Source: Eutreptiella sp. 'Long Island Sound 2002' (taxonomy: Eukaryota; Euglenozoa; Euglenophyceae; Eutreptiales; Eutreptiaceae). Taken from it: a DNA stretch of 64,000 nt. The notes below the pieces were generated by a model. That model saw only the letters and a program-made list of their open reading frames with translations. It did not search any database and was not told the DNA's origin. The DNA lies in the NCBI GenBank assembly GCA_964036045.1, contig OZ038382.1, positions 138,582,961 to 138,646,960 on the forward strand, given 5' to 3'. Each line of letters begins with the position of its first letter. Position 1 is the stretch's first letter. Of the stretch, positions 9,805 to 19,222 are shown piece after piece. A program made the position numbers and the translations under genes.

Positions 9805-11604
9805 ATGCTGAGGTGCAATCATGCACAGACCTAAGGACCCGTCATTATGTCAAATCCGGAAGGTGTAGCTTCCGAAGTTAAAGAATTTCGCCCCCCTGAA
9901 GCCCCGACCAAATCTGCAAATGGTTGCGCACCACCTTTGCCTATTTCTTCAATAGCCAGTGTTGCACATAGAACGCCCTCCTTCTGGGAACCCACAAAGA
10001 AAACACAAGACTATTACTGTGTACCAATCCCTTTTTATAAGGCCTGCCATTGTGGGCTGAGGCACCACATCAGGGATTAGCCAGAATTCTGGGCCCTCTA
10101 TCATCCACCGGAGTCACCCTCATTTCCAAATTGCGTTCTAAACAGCAACTGGATGCAACCAAAGCTATTAGCAGCGATGTTAAAGCTGTCGATGGGCTGG
10201 CCTGCTGTGAGCGCGCCGTCGGAAGCCTGGGAGCAGACGGCCAGCACAGGCGACAAATCAGGAACGAAACTGGGATTGCAACAAATTCTCCAGCAGTGAA
10301 GCCGGCCCTAACCCCTTCCCCATCTGAAGCTACGGCTGGGGTTTGAAAAAAGGACAAGCCCTAAAAGAAAGGTGAACAAAGAATGTCTAGCATGTGTAAC
10401 AAACTCGCACCAAGAAATGAATACTGTCTCCCAAGAAAGAATATAGTTTGAAATGCTTCAAACAAAGTAAACAATGGTAGCAGTCCAGGACAAGAATGTT
10501 GAAAAAATAGAAACAATGTAGTGCAGTGCAGTTTTTTGCCGCAGTTGCCGTACAGCAATGTCATTTTTGCCTCACGGTTTTTGAATTTCTGCCGTACGGT
10601 AAAACAAACTTGCCGTACGGTAAAAATATTGTTGCCGTGCGACAAATGCAGTTTCAGCTTCTGATGACATTTGAGGGATAAAGACCAATATAATCCAGCA
10701 AATTACAGCCCTCCAGTCGATCATCAAGGGCTTTGTCGTGGCACCAGCTGAACAAATTGTGGATTTGCGGCTGTTTTCCAGTTTATGTCCAAAAAAGCTG
10801 TTGCCGTAGTAGCTACTCATGGTTTGGCCATCGTTGGATGCGCTGTTTTGGTGTACCTGTGCCACCTATTTGACCCACGCCAAGGTCAAAAGAGTCACGG
10901 CTCTAGAGTGCATAGATTCAGCACCCTACCGTTGTGCATGATAGGGCAACGAATGCATGTGTCCGAACGGTGGCATTGCTTGTGTTTCCTCTCAACGGCC
11001 ATAAATCCAAATACATTAGGGTGATCATCGTTGTAATCCAGTGTTGTTGATAAGACAGATTGTTGGCATCTGTGCTGCATTTGGATAATTCACTTAATTA
11101 GCCCCAAAACCCGGAAAAGTAGGTCTTAGAATTTAGTTCAAAAGGCAATTCAACGTAAAATTGGATTCAAAATGAAGCTCAAGCCAATACTATCGGTTCA
11201 TAGAGCGCCATTATGCCAATCTCAAGATTCCAGACCACCGGACTGCTTGTAATGAAAGCAACCGAAAACCGTGGGGCCTTGTAGGGTGATTTGCTGATAA
11301 GCCAGTTATTGCCAAATGACGTATCCGGAAGTGCGTGTGTCCAAATCAAGCTTCGCGAGGAATGTCACCGATGACTTGGCAAAATCTGAACACATGAATG
11401 CGTAGGGCTGGACCCAGGCTACTGGAAAATGACTTCCCTGTTGGTTTTTGCACAGGTCATCCCAAGGAGAGAGACATTTTCACACAACAATTCACTGCTC
11501 AGATGCATTGTTTTGCCTATTTGCGTTACGTAACGGTCAGAGTGGCGCTTCCGGAGAATGGTTCGTTGCCTTACAACGCAAAAGCTTTCGCCCGTGCGTC
11601 ACAA
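9805..11604. other. No gene recognised; short near-palindromic repeats
   Basis: No convincing coding region. At about 10,530-10,650 the word TTGCCGTACGGTAA, centred on the palindrome CCGTACGG, occurs twice with weaker variants nearby. Confidence 0.35.
11601..11604. repeat. Target-site duplication acaa (left)
   Basis: Four bases abut the left LTR of the small element. They are repeated at 13,854-13,857 just outside the right LTR. Confidence 0.6.
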
Positions 11605-12236
11605 TGTAGCAGGATTGGGTTCTCACGCTGCGTTGGGATCCACGTGGTAGTGTTGGCCGCTCACTCTTCGATGCTTGCCCTACTCTACCTTCCGGTCTCT
11701 TTGATTTTTGACTACTGATCCTGGATTCCAGCTTTCATTCCTTGATTCTGGTTCCTCCGCTCCATGTTTCTCACGAGAATTTTCGCAAACAAAACCGTGA
11801 TCTCAAAATTCTAAAATTTGATACCCTCCTTGCAGCGTAGCACGATACCCAGACCATAGTGGACGCAATCAACATGCGAACATCGAACTCCATTGTTGCT
11901 CGCTGTTATAACATGTTCTTGCCGTCATCCACAGCGACGAAAAGTTCATGGAGCCTTGCCGGGTCTGCAGTCTTGCCGTCACATTCCTAAGGCAAAGCAG
12001 ATGTGACCGCAAAAAAAATTTATACTATAATCGATAACCAGAACTCTAAAAAACATGCAAAATCAGAATCTAATCTACAGTTCTTAACACGTAATCAATA
12101 CCCAGGCGCTTTGCTACTGCCGCGCGCGCTGATCTCCTGCGACTCCCGCTAAAATAATCAAATAATCCTGACATTGTTTTTATAACTGTGGGGCCTGGAT
12201 GGCAAAGACTGTTCATTGTACACCGGACCGGCTTCA
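11605..12236 (-). repeat. LTR (3' LTR in minus orientation) of small element
   Basis: 632 bp, roughly 95% alike by eye to 13,225-13,853, with scattered substitutions and small indels. This indicates a clearly older insertion than the large Ty3 element. Confidence 0.7.
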
Positions 12237-12504
12237 CCTCCCCCTCAGAAGTGATCTCACAAAGTGAGATCGCTGCGACAGACCATATGCACCACACTCT
12301 GCCCCGCTGCTCCACTCACATATCACACCCTCCTTTCGCTCCCGACACTTGGCAGTGCATGCCTGGCGTGGAAGGCTGTACAAACAGGAGCGTGGCGTGC
12401 TGACAGTGCCACGTTGTCACAACAATGATAAAAAATTGCAAAGCTGGCAATTAAAATTAATCCGAATCGCTGGTCTCCATGAGGTACCAGCATCCCAGCT
12501 TCAA

Positions 12505-13197
12505 TCACTCCAAGCGCGATTTCAACAGCTCCCCACCCATGAAAATGGGTCTCCTCGGTGCTCCAGCGCTCGACATACCTCGCGCTGCTCCCTCATACCA
12601 TCGACTGTTGTCGCTCGAACTTGTGCTCCCCTCAGAGAACTCCCCTGTACCTTCAGCGTCCCAGTACTGCCTCGGCGGCGTTGCTGGCGCCCTCCTTGGT
12701 CCACCACATTCGCAAAATCCCTCTCCATCAATCCCCCGCGGCGTGTAGGCCCCGAACCGTTCGGCCGCTTCTTCGTCATCCAGGTCGGACGGGCAGAACG
12801 GGATGCTGGCTCTGACCCTGTTGCCTTGGTCAGCCGGCTCCACACTTCCTTCCTCATCCGTGACCTGCGGCGTGCACGCACCGAACAGTTCGGCTGCCTC
12901 CTCGTCGTCCAGGTCATACAAGTAGGATGGGATGCTGCCGTCGGCGTTGCTGGACACGCTTGCACTTGGCGTCCTTGCACTGGCGCTTGTTCTTGTGCCA
13001 ACGTCGCTGCCGCTGAGACTCATCGTGCCTGTGAGCACAAAGGAAGAACTGCATTCCCCACACACAAACAGACGGCACGATTGCTGTTCCTCTTTCACGG
13101 CGCTTCCATTAACCATGGTGCTCATGGTCTCATGGTGCTCACCGCTCCATTTCCAGCACCATGTCGTCACGCTCGTATGCGGCAAGGTGGGCTGCAT
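12505..13197 (-). CDS. ORF of the small LTR element, Asp/Glu-rich internal repeats
   Basis: The minus-strand ORF starts at the ATG at 13,197, 28 bases inside the element's 5' LTR boundary. It encodes about 230 residues. A cysteine cluster (CRLFVCGEC) sits in the first third. Two imperfect internal repeats follow, YDLDDEEAAELFGACTP and SDLDDEEAAERFGAYTP, each inside a longer duplicated segment. No Gag, protease or RT motif is visible. The placement between LTRs argues for a captured or highly reduced Gag-like gene. Function is unknown. The opposite strand is also open, so coding strand is chosen from the repeated acidic motif and element orientation. Confidence 0.45.
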   Translation of the reverse strand: MQPTLPHTSVTTWCWKWSGEHHETMSTMVNGSAVKEEQQSCRLFVCGECSSSFVLTGTMSLSGSDVGTRTSASARTPSASVSSNADGSIPSYLYDLDDEEAAELFGACTPQVTDEEGSVEPADQGNRVRASIPFCPSDLDDEEAAERFGAYTPRGIDGEGFCECGGPRRAPATPPRQYWDAEGTGEFSEGSTSSSDNSRWYEGAARGMSSAGAPRRPIFMGGELLKSRLE

Positions 13198-13224
13198 GCT
13201 TGACACAGCCGGAATGAACTTTTC

Positions 13225-13853
13225 TGTAGCAGGCTTTGGTTCTCACGCTGCGTTGGGATCCATGTGGTAGTGTCGGCCGCTCACTCTTCGATGCTTGCCC
13301 TACTCTACCTTCCGGTCTCTTTGATTTTTGACTACGGATCCTGGATTCCAGCTTTCATTCCTTGATTCTGGTTCCTTGGCTCCATGTTTCTCACGAGAAT
13401 TTTCGCAAACAAAACCCTAATCTCAAAATCCAAAATTTGATACCCTCCTTGCAGCGTAGCACGATACCCAGACCATAGTGGACACAATCAACATCCGAAC
13501 ATCGAACTCCATTGTTGCTCGCTGTTATAACATGTTCTTGCCGTCATCCACAGCGACGAAAAGTTCATGGACCCTTCCCGGGTCTGCAGTCCTGCCGTCA
13601 CATTCCTAAGGCAAAGCAGATGTGACCGCAATAAAGATTTATACTATAATCGATCACCAGAACTCTAATAAACATGCAAAATCAGAATCTAATCTACAGT
13701 TCTTAACACGTAATCAATACCCAGGCGCTTTGCTTCTGCAGCGCGCTGATCTCCTGCGACTGGCGTTAAAATAATAAAATAATCCTGACATTGTTTTTAT
13801 AACTGTGGGGCCTGGATGGCGAAGACGGTTCATCGTACACTGGACCGGCTTCA
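13225..13853 (-). repeat. LTR (5' LTR in minus orientation) of small element
   Basis: 629 bp partner of 11,605-12,236, with the same termini. The repeat acaa follows at 13,854-13,857. Confidence 0.7.
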
Positions 13854-14293
13854 ACAATGGCGTCCATGTTTTGGAGTTCTTTTGGATCTGTTTGATATCT
13901 CTGAATAGATCTACATATGGAGGGCCCGGCTATCAATTGATGTAAAAGGGACATCCATATTTGGTCGTATGAAGTGCCAGATATGACGCTGCCAACATAG
14001 TGGATTGACGCGGTGCGCCTGGAAAAATAGCAATTGGTAGTGTAGCATAGCATCCATGCTACAATCTGGACGAATGGTGGTGACGAATCAAGACATGTGG
14101 ATAACCTGGTGACAAGTGGCGTGGGCTTGGGTTGCTTGTGTTGGAAGGCCGCCATGTGCCTTATTCGATCTCCAAGTGGCCCCAAGGGTGTCAACGTAGC
14201 TCTAGTGGTCTTCATCAGGTATCGGCTAACAATAGTACACACTCCTCTATCCCACCATTGTGCCCCTTTAGGTGCATGGACGATGGAGGGCAC
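13854..14293 (-). pseudogene. Hypothetical ORF interrupted by the small LTR element
   Basis: A minus-strand frame runs from about 14,293 into the LTR boundary at 13,854 (last residues KELQNMDAIV). Skipping the element and one copy of acaa, the frame continues past 11,600 as VTHGRKLLRCKATNHS and then stops. The insertion therefore appears to have split an older open frame. The sequence has hydrophobic patches but no motif I recognise. There is no ATG at the upstream end, so it may be an exon. Confidence 0.35.
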
Positions 14294-14370
14294 GTTGCAC
14301 CACGCCGCGCTACGAACGCCCTTGTCGCAAAGGTGAAATCGCTTCTGTTTCGATAGTATGCACGAAGGCG

Positions 14371-14705
14371 CCCCCCCCTACCTCCCCCCCCTACCTACCC
14401 CAACCCCTACCCCCCCCTAACCCCCCTCCCTCCCCCTACCCCCCCCCAACCCCCCCCCTACCCCCCCAACCCCCTCCCCCAACCCCCCCCCTACCCCCCC
14501 CTACCCCCCCCTACCCCCCCCACCTGCCCCCCTACCTACCCCCCCCTACCTCCCCCCGTACCTTCCCCCCCCCTACCTCCCTGCCCCCTTACCTCTTCCC
14601 CCCCCTACCTCCCCCCCCCACGTTGTCTCCCCCAGCCCTACCTCCCCCCCCTACGTTGCTACTCCTACCTGCCCCCCCCACCACCACCACCAACCCCCCA
14701 TCCCC
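14371..14705. repeat. C-rich tract, (CCCCCCTACC)n-like
   Basis: About 330 bp in which the plus strand is nearly only C with interspersed TA, as in CCCCCCTACCTC. A second tract of the same type lies at 28,855-28,990. The complementary strand has many G runs and could form quadruplex structures. It is too irregular to be a canonical telomere repeat. Confidence 0.8.
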
Positions 14706-14779
14706 CCCGCCCTTCCCGAGCAACCATGGCCCCCCACCCCGGCCACACTCTTGTGTTGGTAGACTGCCTTTTGGCTGCA

Positions 14780-15735
14780 CAGCCTTCTGTGTGCACCGCC
14801 TTGCCGGTGGCCCCTTGAATAACATGACTCCTGCGGTGGCCACAGGCCGCCTTTCGTGAGTTCCGCCTTGTGTGTTCACCGCCTTGTGTGTGCACCGCCT
14901 TGTCCGTGGCCCGTTAAATAACAAGACTCCTGCGGTGGCCACAGGCCGCCTTTTGTGTGTTCCGCCTTGTGTGTGCACCGCCTTGTGTGTGCACCGCCTT
15001 GCACGTGGCCCCTTAAATAACAAGACTCCTGCGGTGGCCACAGGCCGCCTTTTGTGTGTTCCGCCTTGTGTGTGCACCGCCTTGCCTGTGGCCCCTTAAG
15101 TAACATGACTCCTGCGGTGACCACAGACCGCCTTTTGTGTGTTCCGCCTAGTGTGTGCACCGCCTTGCTTGTGGCCCCTCAACTAACATGACTCCTGCGG
15201 TGGCCACAGACCGCCTTTGGTGTGATGCGCCTGGTGTCTGCACCGCCTTGTGTGTGCACCGCCTTGCCTGTGGCCCCTTAAATAACAAGAGTCCTGCGGT
15301 GGCCACAGACCGCCTTTTGTGTGTTCCGCCTTGGGTGTGCATCGCCTTGCCTGTGGCCATTGAAATAACAAGACTCCTGCGGTGGCCACAGACCGCCTTG
15401 TGTGTGTTCTGCCTTGTGTGTGCACCGCCTTGTGTGTGCACCGCCTTGCCTGTGGCCCCTGAAATAACAAGACTCCTGCGGTGGCTACAGACCGCCTTTT
15501 GTGTGTTCCGCCCTGTGTGCGCACCGCCTTGCTTGAGACCCCTTAACTAACATGACTCCTGCTGTGGCCACAGACCGCCTGTTGTGTGTTCCGCCTTGTG
15601 TGTGCAACACCTTGCCTGTGGCCCCTTAAACAACAAGACTCCTGCGGTGGCCACAGACCGCCTTTTGTGTGTTCCGCCTTGTGTTCGCCCCGCCTTCTGT
15701 TCGTACCGCCTTGCCTGTGGCCCCTTAAAGAATTT
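14780..15735. repeat. Tandem array with 83-bp and 99-bp units
   Basis: Units carry the anchor AACAAGACTCCTGCGGTGGC at about 14,821, 14,920, 15,019, 15,102, 15,185, 15,284, 15,366, 15,466, 15,549 and 15,632. Spacings alternate between about 83 and 99 bases. The 16-base difference is an extra copy of TTGTGTGTGCACCGCC. Open frames on either strand here are by-products of the repeat. Confidence 0.9.
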
Positions 15736-15778
15736 CACTCCTACGCACCACCTAACCGTTATTTGCTACGGCTCCCTT

Positions 15779-15783
15779 CTCGC
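15779..15783. repeat. Target-site duplication ctcgc (left)
   Basis: Identical to 26,549-26,553 immediately outside the right LTR. A 5-bp duplication is typical of Ty3-type integration. Confidence 0.9.
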
Positions 15784-16315
15784 TGTAAGTGCGGCTAGCC
15801 CCATCTGCTCAGATTTTCAGACATTCTGCCCAGATTGGCTACATTTTGGTCATTTTCTTTGCTTCGGCAGAATCGCCGCCTCGCAGCTCAGTCACAGGAT
15901 ATTTCCTATATATTTCTGATATGCCGGATTTGATTCCGCGGTCCATTTCCCGTAAATCCGCCGCGTTCCGCTATTTTAGCTGGAATCGCCATTTGCCGCT
16001 GACGCGCGCTCGCGGGCCAGATCGGCCAAACCTTTTTACATAAATGGATTATTTAAATTCTTTCAGACAGTTTTGGACACTCAGATGTATTTAGAATAAT
16101 TCCCCTCAATTTTCTTCATAGACTGGGATTTTCTGCCGGACCACAATCAGCATGGATCTTGCTTCTGTTGTCGCTGCTCTCGCCTCCGTTGGTGTCCGAG
16201 TGTCCGGTTCTACCCCCAATAACAACATCCAGGGAGACTCCTCGCGTGCCTGCCCCACTGGTCTTGCCGGCCCCGAGCCCTCCGGCACCCACAACGACCC
16301 AGGGCAGCACTTTCA
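15784..16315 (+). repeat. 5' LTR of the Ty3-like element
   Basis: 532 bp, starting TGTAAGTGCGGC and ending CAGCACTTTCA. It contains TATA-like words around 15,900-15,915 and 16,045-16,060. The Gag frame is already open inside it from an ATG at 16,152. Confidence 0.95.
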
Positions 16316-19187
16316 TGGTAGCAGAGGCTACCTGAATGTTGTTCCTATGGTGTCCCAACCACAGCTAGCTCCCAAGTACAGCCCCGTAGACTCCGCCACC
16401 TCCGGAGACGTAACGATTACGCTGCCGTGGTGCTGTGCGAACGAGGCCTTGAGAGGAATGCCTTGCGCAAGCCCAAATTGCCCAAGAAGGGCACAAATCA
16501 GCAGCTGTGGAGGCCCAGATTACAATCAAGATCCCAGTCGAAATTGGCCATCAAGCAGCTGGAATCTCCCAGCCTACGCTAATGGCAACGCTCTGGTGGA
16601 GCTTACGGACCTGGCAGGTACCAATACTCCCTACCAGTGTCCACATTTTGAGACCATCGACGCCGACATTGACGACATTGAGATGGGTGGTCCAGGTGAG
16701 GTACCTACCTATAATCGACCAGCCTCATGGGCACAATGGGACAACCATTTGTCTTCAGAAGTGACCCGTAACCTTGAGGCGCTTGAGGCCCTTTGTCTAT
16801 TAGCCACGTCTAAGCTGATAGGACAAGAAAGAATCGCCTCTGATTTTTTATTCGAATATTTTTTCCTCCTTCAAGAAGAAATTAATACCAGGATGTGGTG
16901 GTGTTCTCAAGAAGATGAATCTTTTGCCATTTTCTTGCAGATCTGGGAGGCAAGCCCCTTCCCGAAGGAGAAGACCAAGGCACCTGTTGCCGGGCCCTCC
17001 GCCCCTCATCCCTCTGTTTCCATCCGCGACGATCTAGCCGCCGCGGTTGAGGAAGGAATTTTAGAGGCAGCTAGGCAGGCAAGCCTGGAAATTAGGACTG
17101 AAGGAGCTCCCCAAGTGGACTCCTGGCTGCGAACCACTGAGATTAGCGGTCCGACAGCCTGCTCAGGCCCTTCAGGACACGGTATGTACTGTCCTGCCGA
17201 CTGCTCTTGCAGATTACAGCGAGACTCTGAGCTCCAATTGCTCAAAGATCAAATGCAACTCATCATTCAGACGCTGGGAATTAAAGATCTTTTCAAGACC
17301 CACATGCGATCTGAGGGCGCATCATCGGTGGAACAAACAACAGAACCGTCGGAGGAGGCGACAGAAATTTTTTCGATTGCTCCTTCGGTGGACTCTAAGA
17401 CCACCGACGCAAGGATCAGCAGGACTAAGCTAAAGGAAAGGGTTACAATCTCTCGATCTCAGATTAGATCGGTGAAGGCTAGGAATGAGGCTCAAAATGC
17501 CAAACGAACTGCCTCCCGTACTACCCTTCCTGCTGTTGATTCCAATGCAATTGCCCAGATGTTGCTCGCCCAGACCCTCGCCGGAGCTGGTGTGGCTAAT
17601 GATGCCGCCAAGGTGTCTGCCATTACGGCCGGTGTTGGGCTGGATTCACTTCTAAATCCTACTTCATTGCGACTTCGTCAGGTTGCCAAGCAACCGAAGT
17701 ATAATGGGAACCCCAGACGTTGGCCTCAGTTCCAACGGGAATTTAAACTGTGGGTTAAGACTCAAAAACTCCAGGATGATCAGTTCCTGATGGCGCTCTT
17801 GGACTGCCTTGAGGGAGCGCCGGCCAACACTTGGCTCAGAACCTGGAGTGATCGTGAAGATTCAAGTTCCCCCCTTACCTTTGATGAGGTGTGGGAACAG
17901 TTGGAGGTACGTGGATCCCGGCTGCCTGAGGACCATTACCACCAGATGTTGAAGAATTTTCCTTCGTTCTCGCGATTAATCTTGCACGAAGTGCAGGACA
18001 AGAGACAGCGCTTCTGGAATCTCGTAGAAGAATCTGAACATTCAGGCGAAAAATTTTCTAGTGCCGAGCTGAAAAATCTGATTTTTGACAAGATCCCCTC
18101 AGAAACCGCCGCCACCCTTCGGAATAAACAGTCCGAAGAAAAGGTCAAGACCTGGTGGGCGGAAGTCGATGGCTTCGACGCCTCGGCAAACCGGTTTACC
18201 GTCAGGGAGGCACTTCAAAAGTGCTCCCCCACGTCGTTTACCAAGGTGAAATTCACTGAAAACACGTGGAAAATCAAGTTTAATGAACACGAGGATCGGG
18301 ACTTGTTTGTCCAAGTCCTCAACAGGGGAGTAAGTTTCCACGGCCATCGCCTGAAGGCCAGGAACTGGGTGTTTTCGTTTACCCCGCAGGAACTGTGGGA
18401 AGAGGTTGAGAGGCTCGCTGACGCCGCCAATCAAAATTTCCATGAGGGTCTTGGGGGAAACAAGAATACCCAGCAAAACACCCAAAATGGGGCCCAAAAG
18501 GGCAACAAAAAGGTGAATGACACCCGGAATGTTCAGGATCATTGTAGCATCTGCCTTCTTTTAGGTTCTACGAACCGAGCTAAGACGCATTCTACTGCTA
18601 ATCACCGATGGTCTGCTTACGATCACAAGGTGATTGGTGAAAATGTCAGTAATTCGCAGAATTCAGACAGGAATGACAGACAGGTGCATGGTGCCAAGGG
18701 GGGAAAGGGTAATTCGACTCCCTCCGGTGGGAACAAAAATACTGGAGGCCCTGGCGGGTCCCAAGGCAAAGGGAATCTGACTCCATCCGGCTCCGGTGGA
18801 CAGCCAAACGGCCAGACAAGTCCCAATGTCAACGCCGGAGGCGGAAATCGAAATCCAGGCCAAACCCCTCAATCCGGTACAAACAAAGGAAATGCTCCAG
18901 GATCACAGGGTAAAGGTAAGGGAAATCCTTCAGGAACCCCTTTCTCTGGTAAGGGCAGAGGGCGTGGCGACGGTGGTGGCCCATCATCCGGCGGCCGTGG
19001 CCGTGGACGTGGAAAAGGCAACCATCGTGTGGATCAGGTCTCAGGTGTAGATCAGGTGTCCGATGCGGATCGAGATTATGTCGAAAATGCTCTGAATCCA
19101 GCAGATGATCCGTTCCAAGATGAATGGATCGACGAATCAGGCTGTGTTCACAACGTTAACGCAGCAGCTGGAGGTCAGAACGCCTAG
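16152..19187 (+). CDS. gag: Gag of the Ty3-like element
   Basis: 1,011 codons, long for a Ty3 Gag. The first ATG (16,152) lies inside the 5' LTR and the frame crosses the tRNA primer site. A start at the ATG at 16,348 would avoid this. The region around residues 505-680 matches the retrotransposon capsid fold by pattern (QPKYNGNPRRWPQFQREFKL, then Leu/Trp-rich helices). A cysteine-histidine cluster near residue 797 (DHCSICLLLGSTNRAKTH) resembles an extended zinc knuckle. The C-terminal quarter is Gly/Asn/Lys-rich, ending in a GRGRG-type basic stretch likely to bind RNA. The frame ends at UAG 19,185-19,187 and is open beyond it into Pol. Confidence 0.88.
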   Translation: MDLASVVAALASVGVRVSGSTPNNNIQGDSSRACPTGLAGPEPSGTHNDPGQHFHGSRGYLNVVPMVSQPQLAPKYSPVDSATSGDVTITLPWCCANEALRGMPCASPNCPRRAQISSCGGPDYNQDPSRNWPSSSWNLPAYANGNALVELTDLAGTNTPYQCPHFETIDADIDDIEMGGPGEVPTYNRPASWAQWDNHLSSEVTRNLEALEALCLLATSKLIGQERIASDFLFEYFFLLQEEINTRMWWCSQEDESFAIFLQIWEASPFPKEKTKAPVAGPSAPHPSVSIRDDLAAAVEEGILEAARQASLEIRTEGAPQVDSWLRTTEISGPTACSGPSGHGMYCPADCSCRLQRDSELQLLKDQMQLIIQTLGIKDLFKTHMRSEGASSVEQTTEPSEEATEIFSIAPSVDSKTTDARISRTKLKERVTISRSQIRSVKARNEAQNAKRTASRTTLPAVDSNAIAQMLLAQTLAGAGVANDAAKVSAITAGVGLDSLLNPTSLRLRQVAKQPKYNGNPRRWPQFQREFKLWVKTQKLQDDQFLMALLDCLEGAPANTWLRTWSDREDSSSPLTFDEVWEQLEVRGSRLPEDHYHQMLKNFPSFSRLILHEVQDKRQRFWNLVEESEHSGEKFSSAELKNLIFDKIPSETAATLRNKQSEEKVKTWWAEVDGFDASANRFTVREALQKCSPTSFTKVKFTENTWKIKFNEHEDRDLFVQVLNRGVSFHGHRLKARNWVFSFTPQELWEEVERLADAANQNFHEGLGGNKNTQQNTQNGAQKGNKKVNDTRNVQDHCSICLLLGSTNRAKTHSTANHRWSAYDHKVIGENVSNSQNSDRNDRQVHGAKGGKGNSTPSGGNKNTGGPGGSQGKGNLTPSGSGGQPNGQTSPNVNAGGGNRNPGQTPQSGTNKGNAPGSQGKGKGNPSGTPFSGKGRGRGDGGGPSSGGRGRGRGKGNHRVDQVSGVDQVSDADRDYVENALNPADDPFQDEWIDESGCVHNVNAAAGGQNA
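16316..16327 (+). promoter_or_regulatory. Primer binding site, initiator Met tRNA
   Basis: TGGTAGCAGAGG starts directly at the LTR end. It complements the 3' end (CCTCTGCTACCA) known for eukaryotic initiator methionine tRNAs, the usual primer for many Ty3 elements. It also forms part of the open Gag frame. Confidence 0.85.
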
Positions 19188-19222
19188 GGGAGCCACGAAA
19201 ATCGCCCCTCCCCAGGCGATTT
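19185..19222 (+). promoter_or_regulatory. Putative gag-pol readthrough signal (UAG plus hairpin)
   Basis: UAG at 19,185-19,187 is followed by an 11-nt spacer. A perfect 8-bp stem comes next: AAATCGCC at 19,199-19,206, an 8-nt loop, and GGCGATTT at 19,215-19,222. The frame after the UAG has no further stop into Pol. This is the geometry expected of stimulated stop-codon suppression, as known for gammaretroviral gag-pol. It is a sequence-based inference. Confidence 0.7.

Larger units (their letters stand above)
11605..13853 (-). mobile_element. Small non-autonomous LTR retrotransposon
   Basis: Two direct copies of about 630 bp flank a 988-bp interior. On the plus strand both begin TGTAGCAGG and end CCGGCTTCA, so the TG..CA termini are kept in either reading. 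The outer flanks carry acaa on both sides. The minus orientation is preferred: reading that way, the purine run GAGGGGGAGG lies directly before the 3' LTR (plus strand 12,237-12,246), as a polypurine tract should. No clear tRNA primer site was found next to the other LTR. The interior has only a short minus-strand ORF and no RT, so mobilisation would need another element. Confidence 0.7.

Noticed and set aside
14371-14705. Telomere
   Set aside because: The unit is irregular, internal, and flanked by other repeats; there is no consistent short telomeric repeat.
14589-15738. ORFs in the 83/99-bp array on either strand
   Set aside because: They are repetitive by-products of the tandem units.
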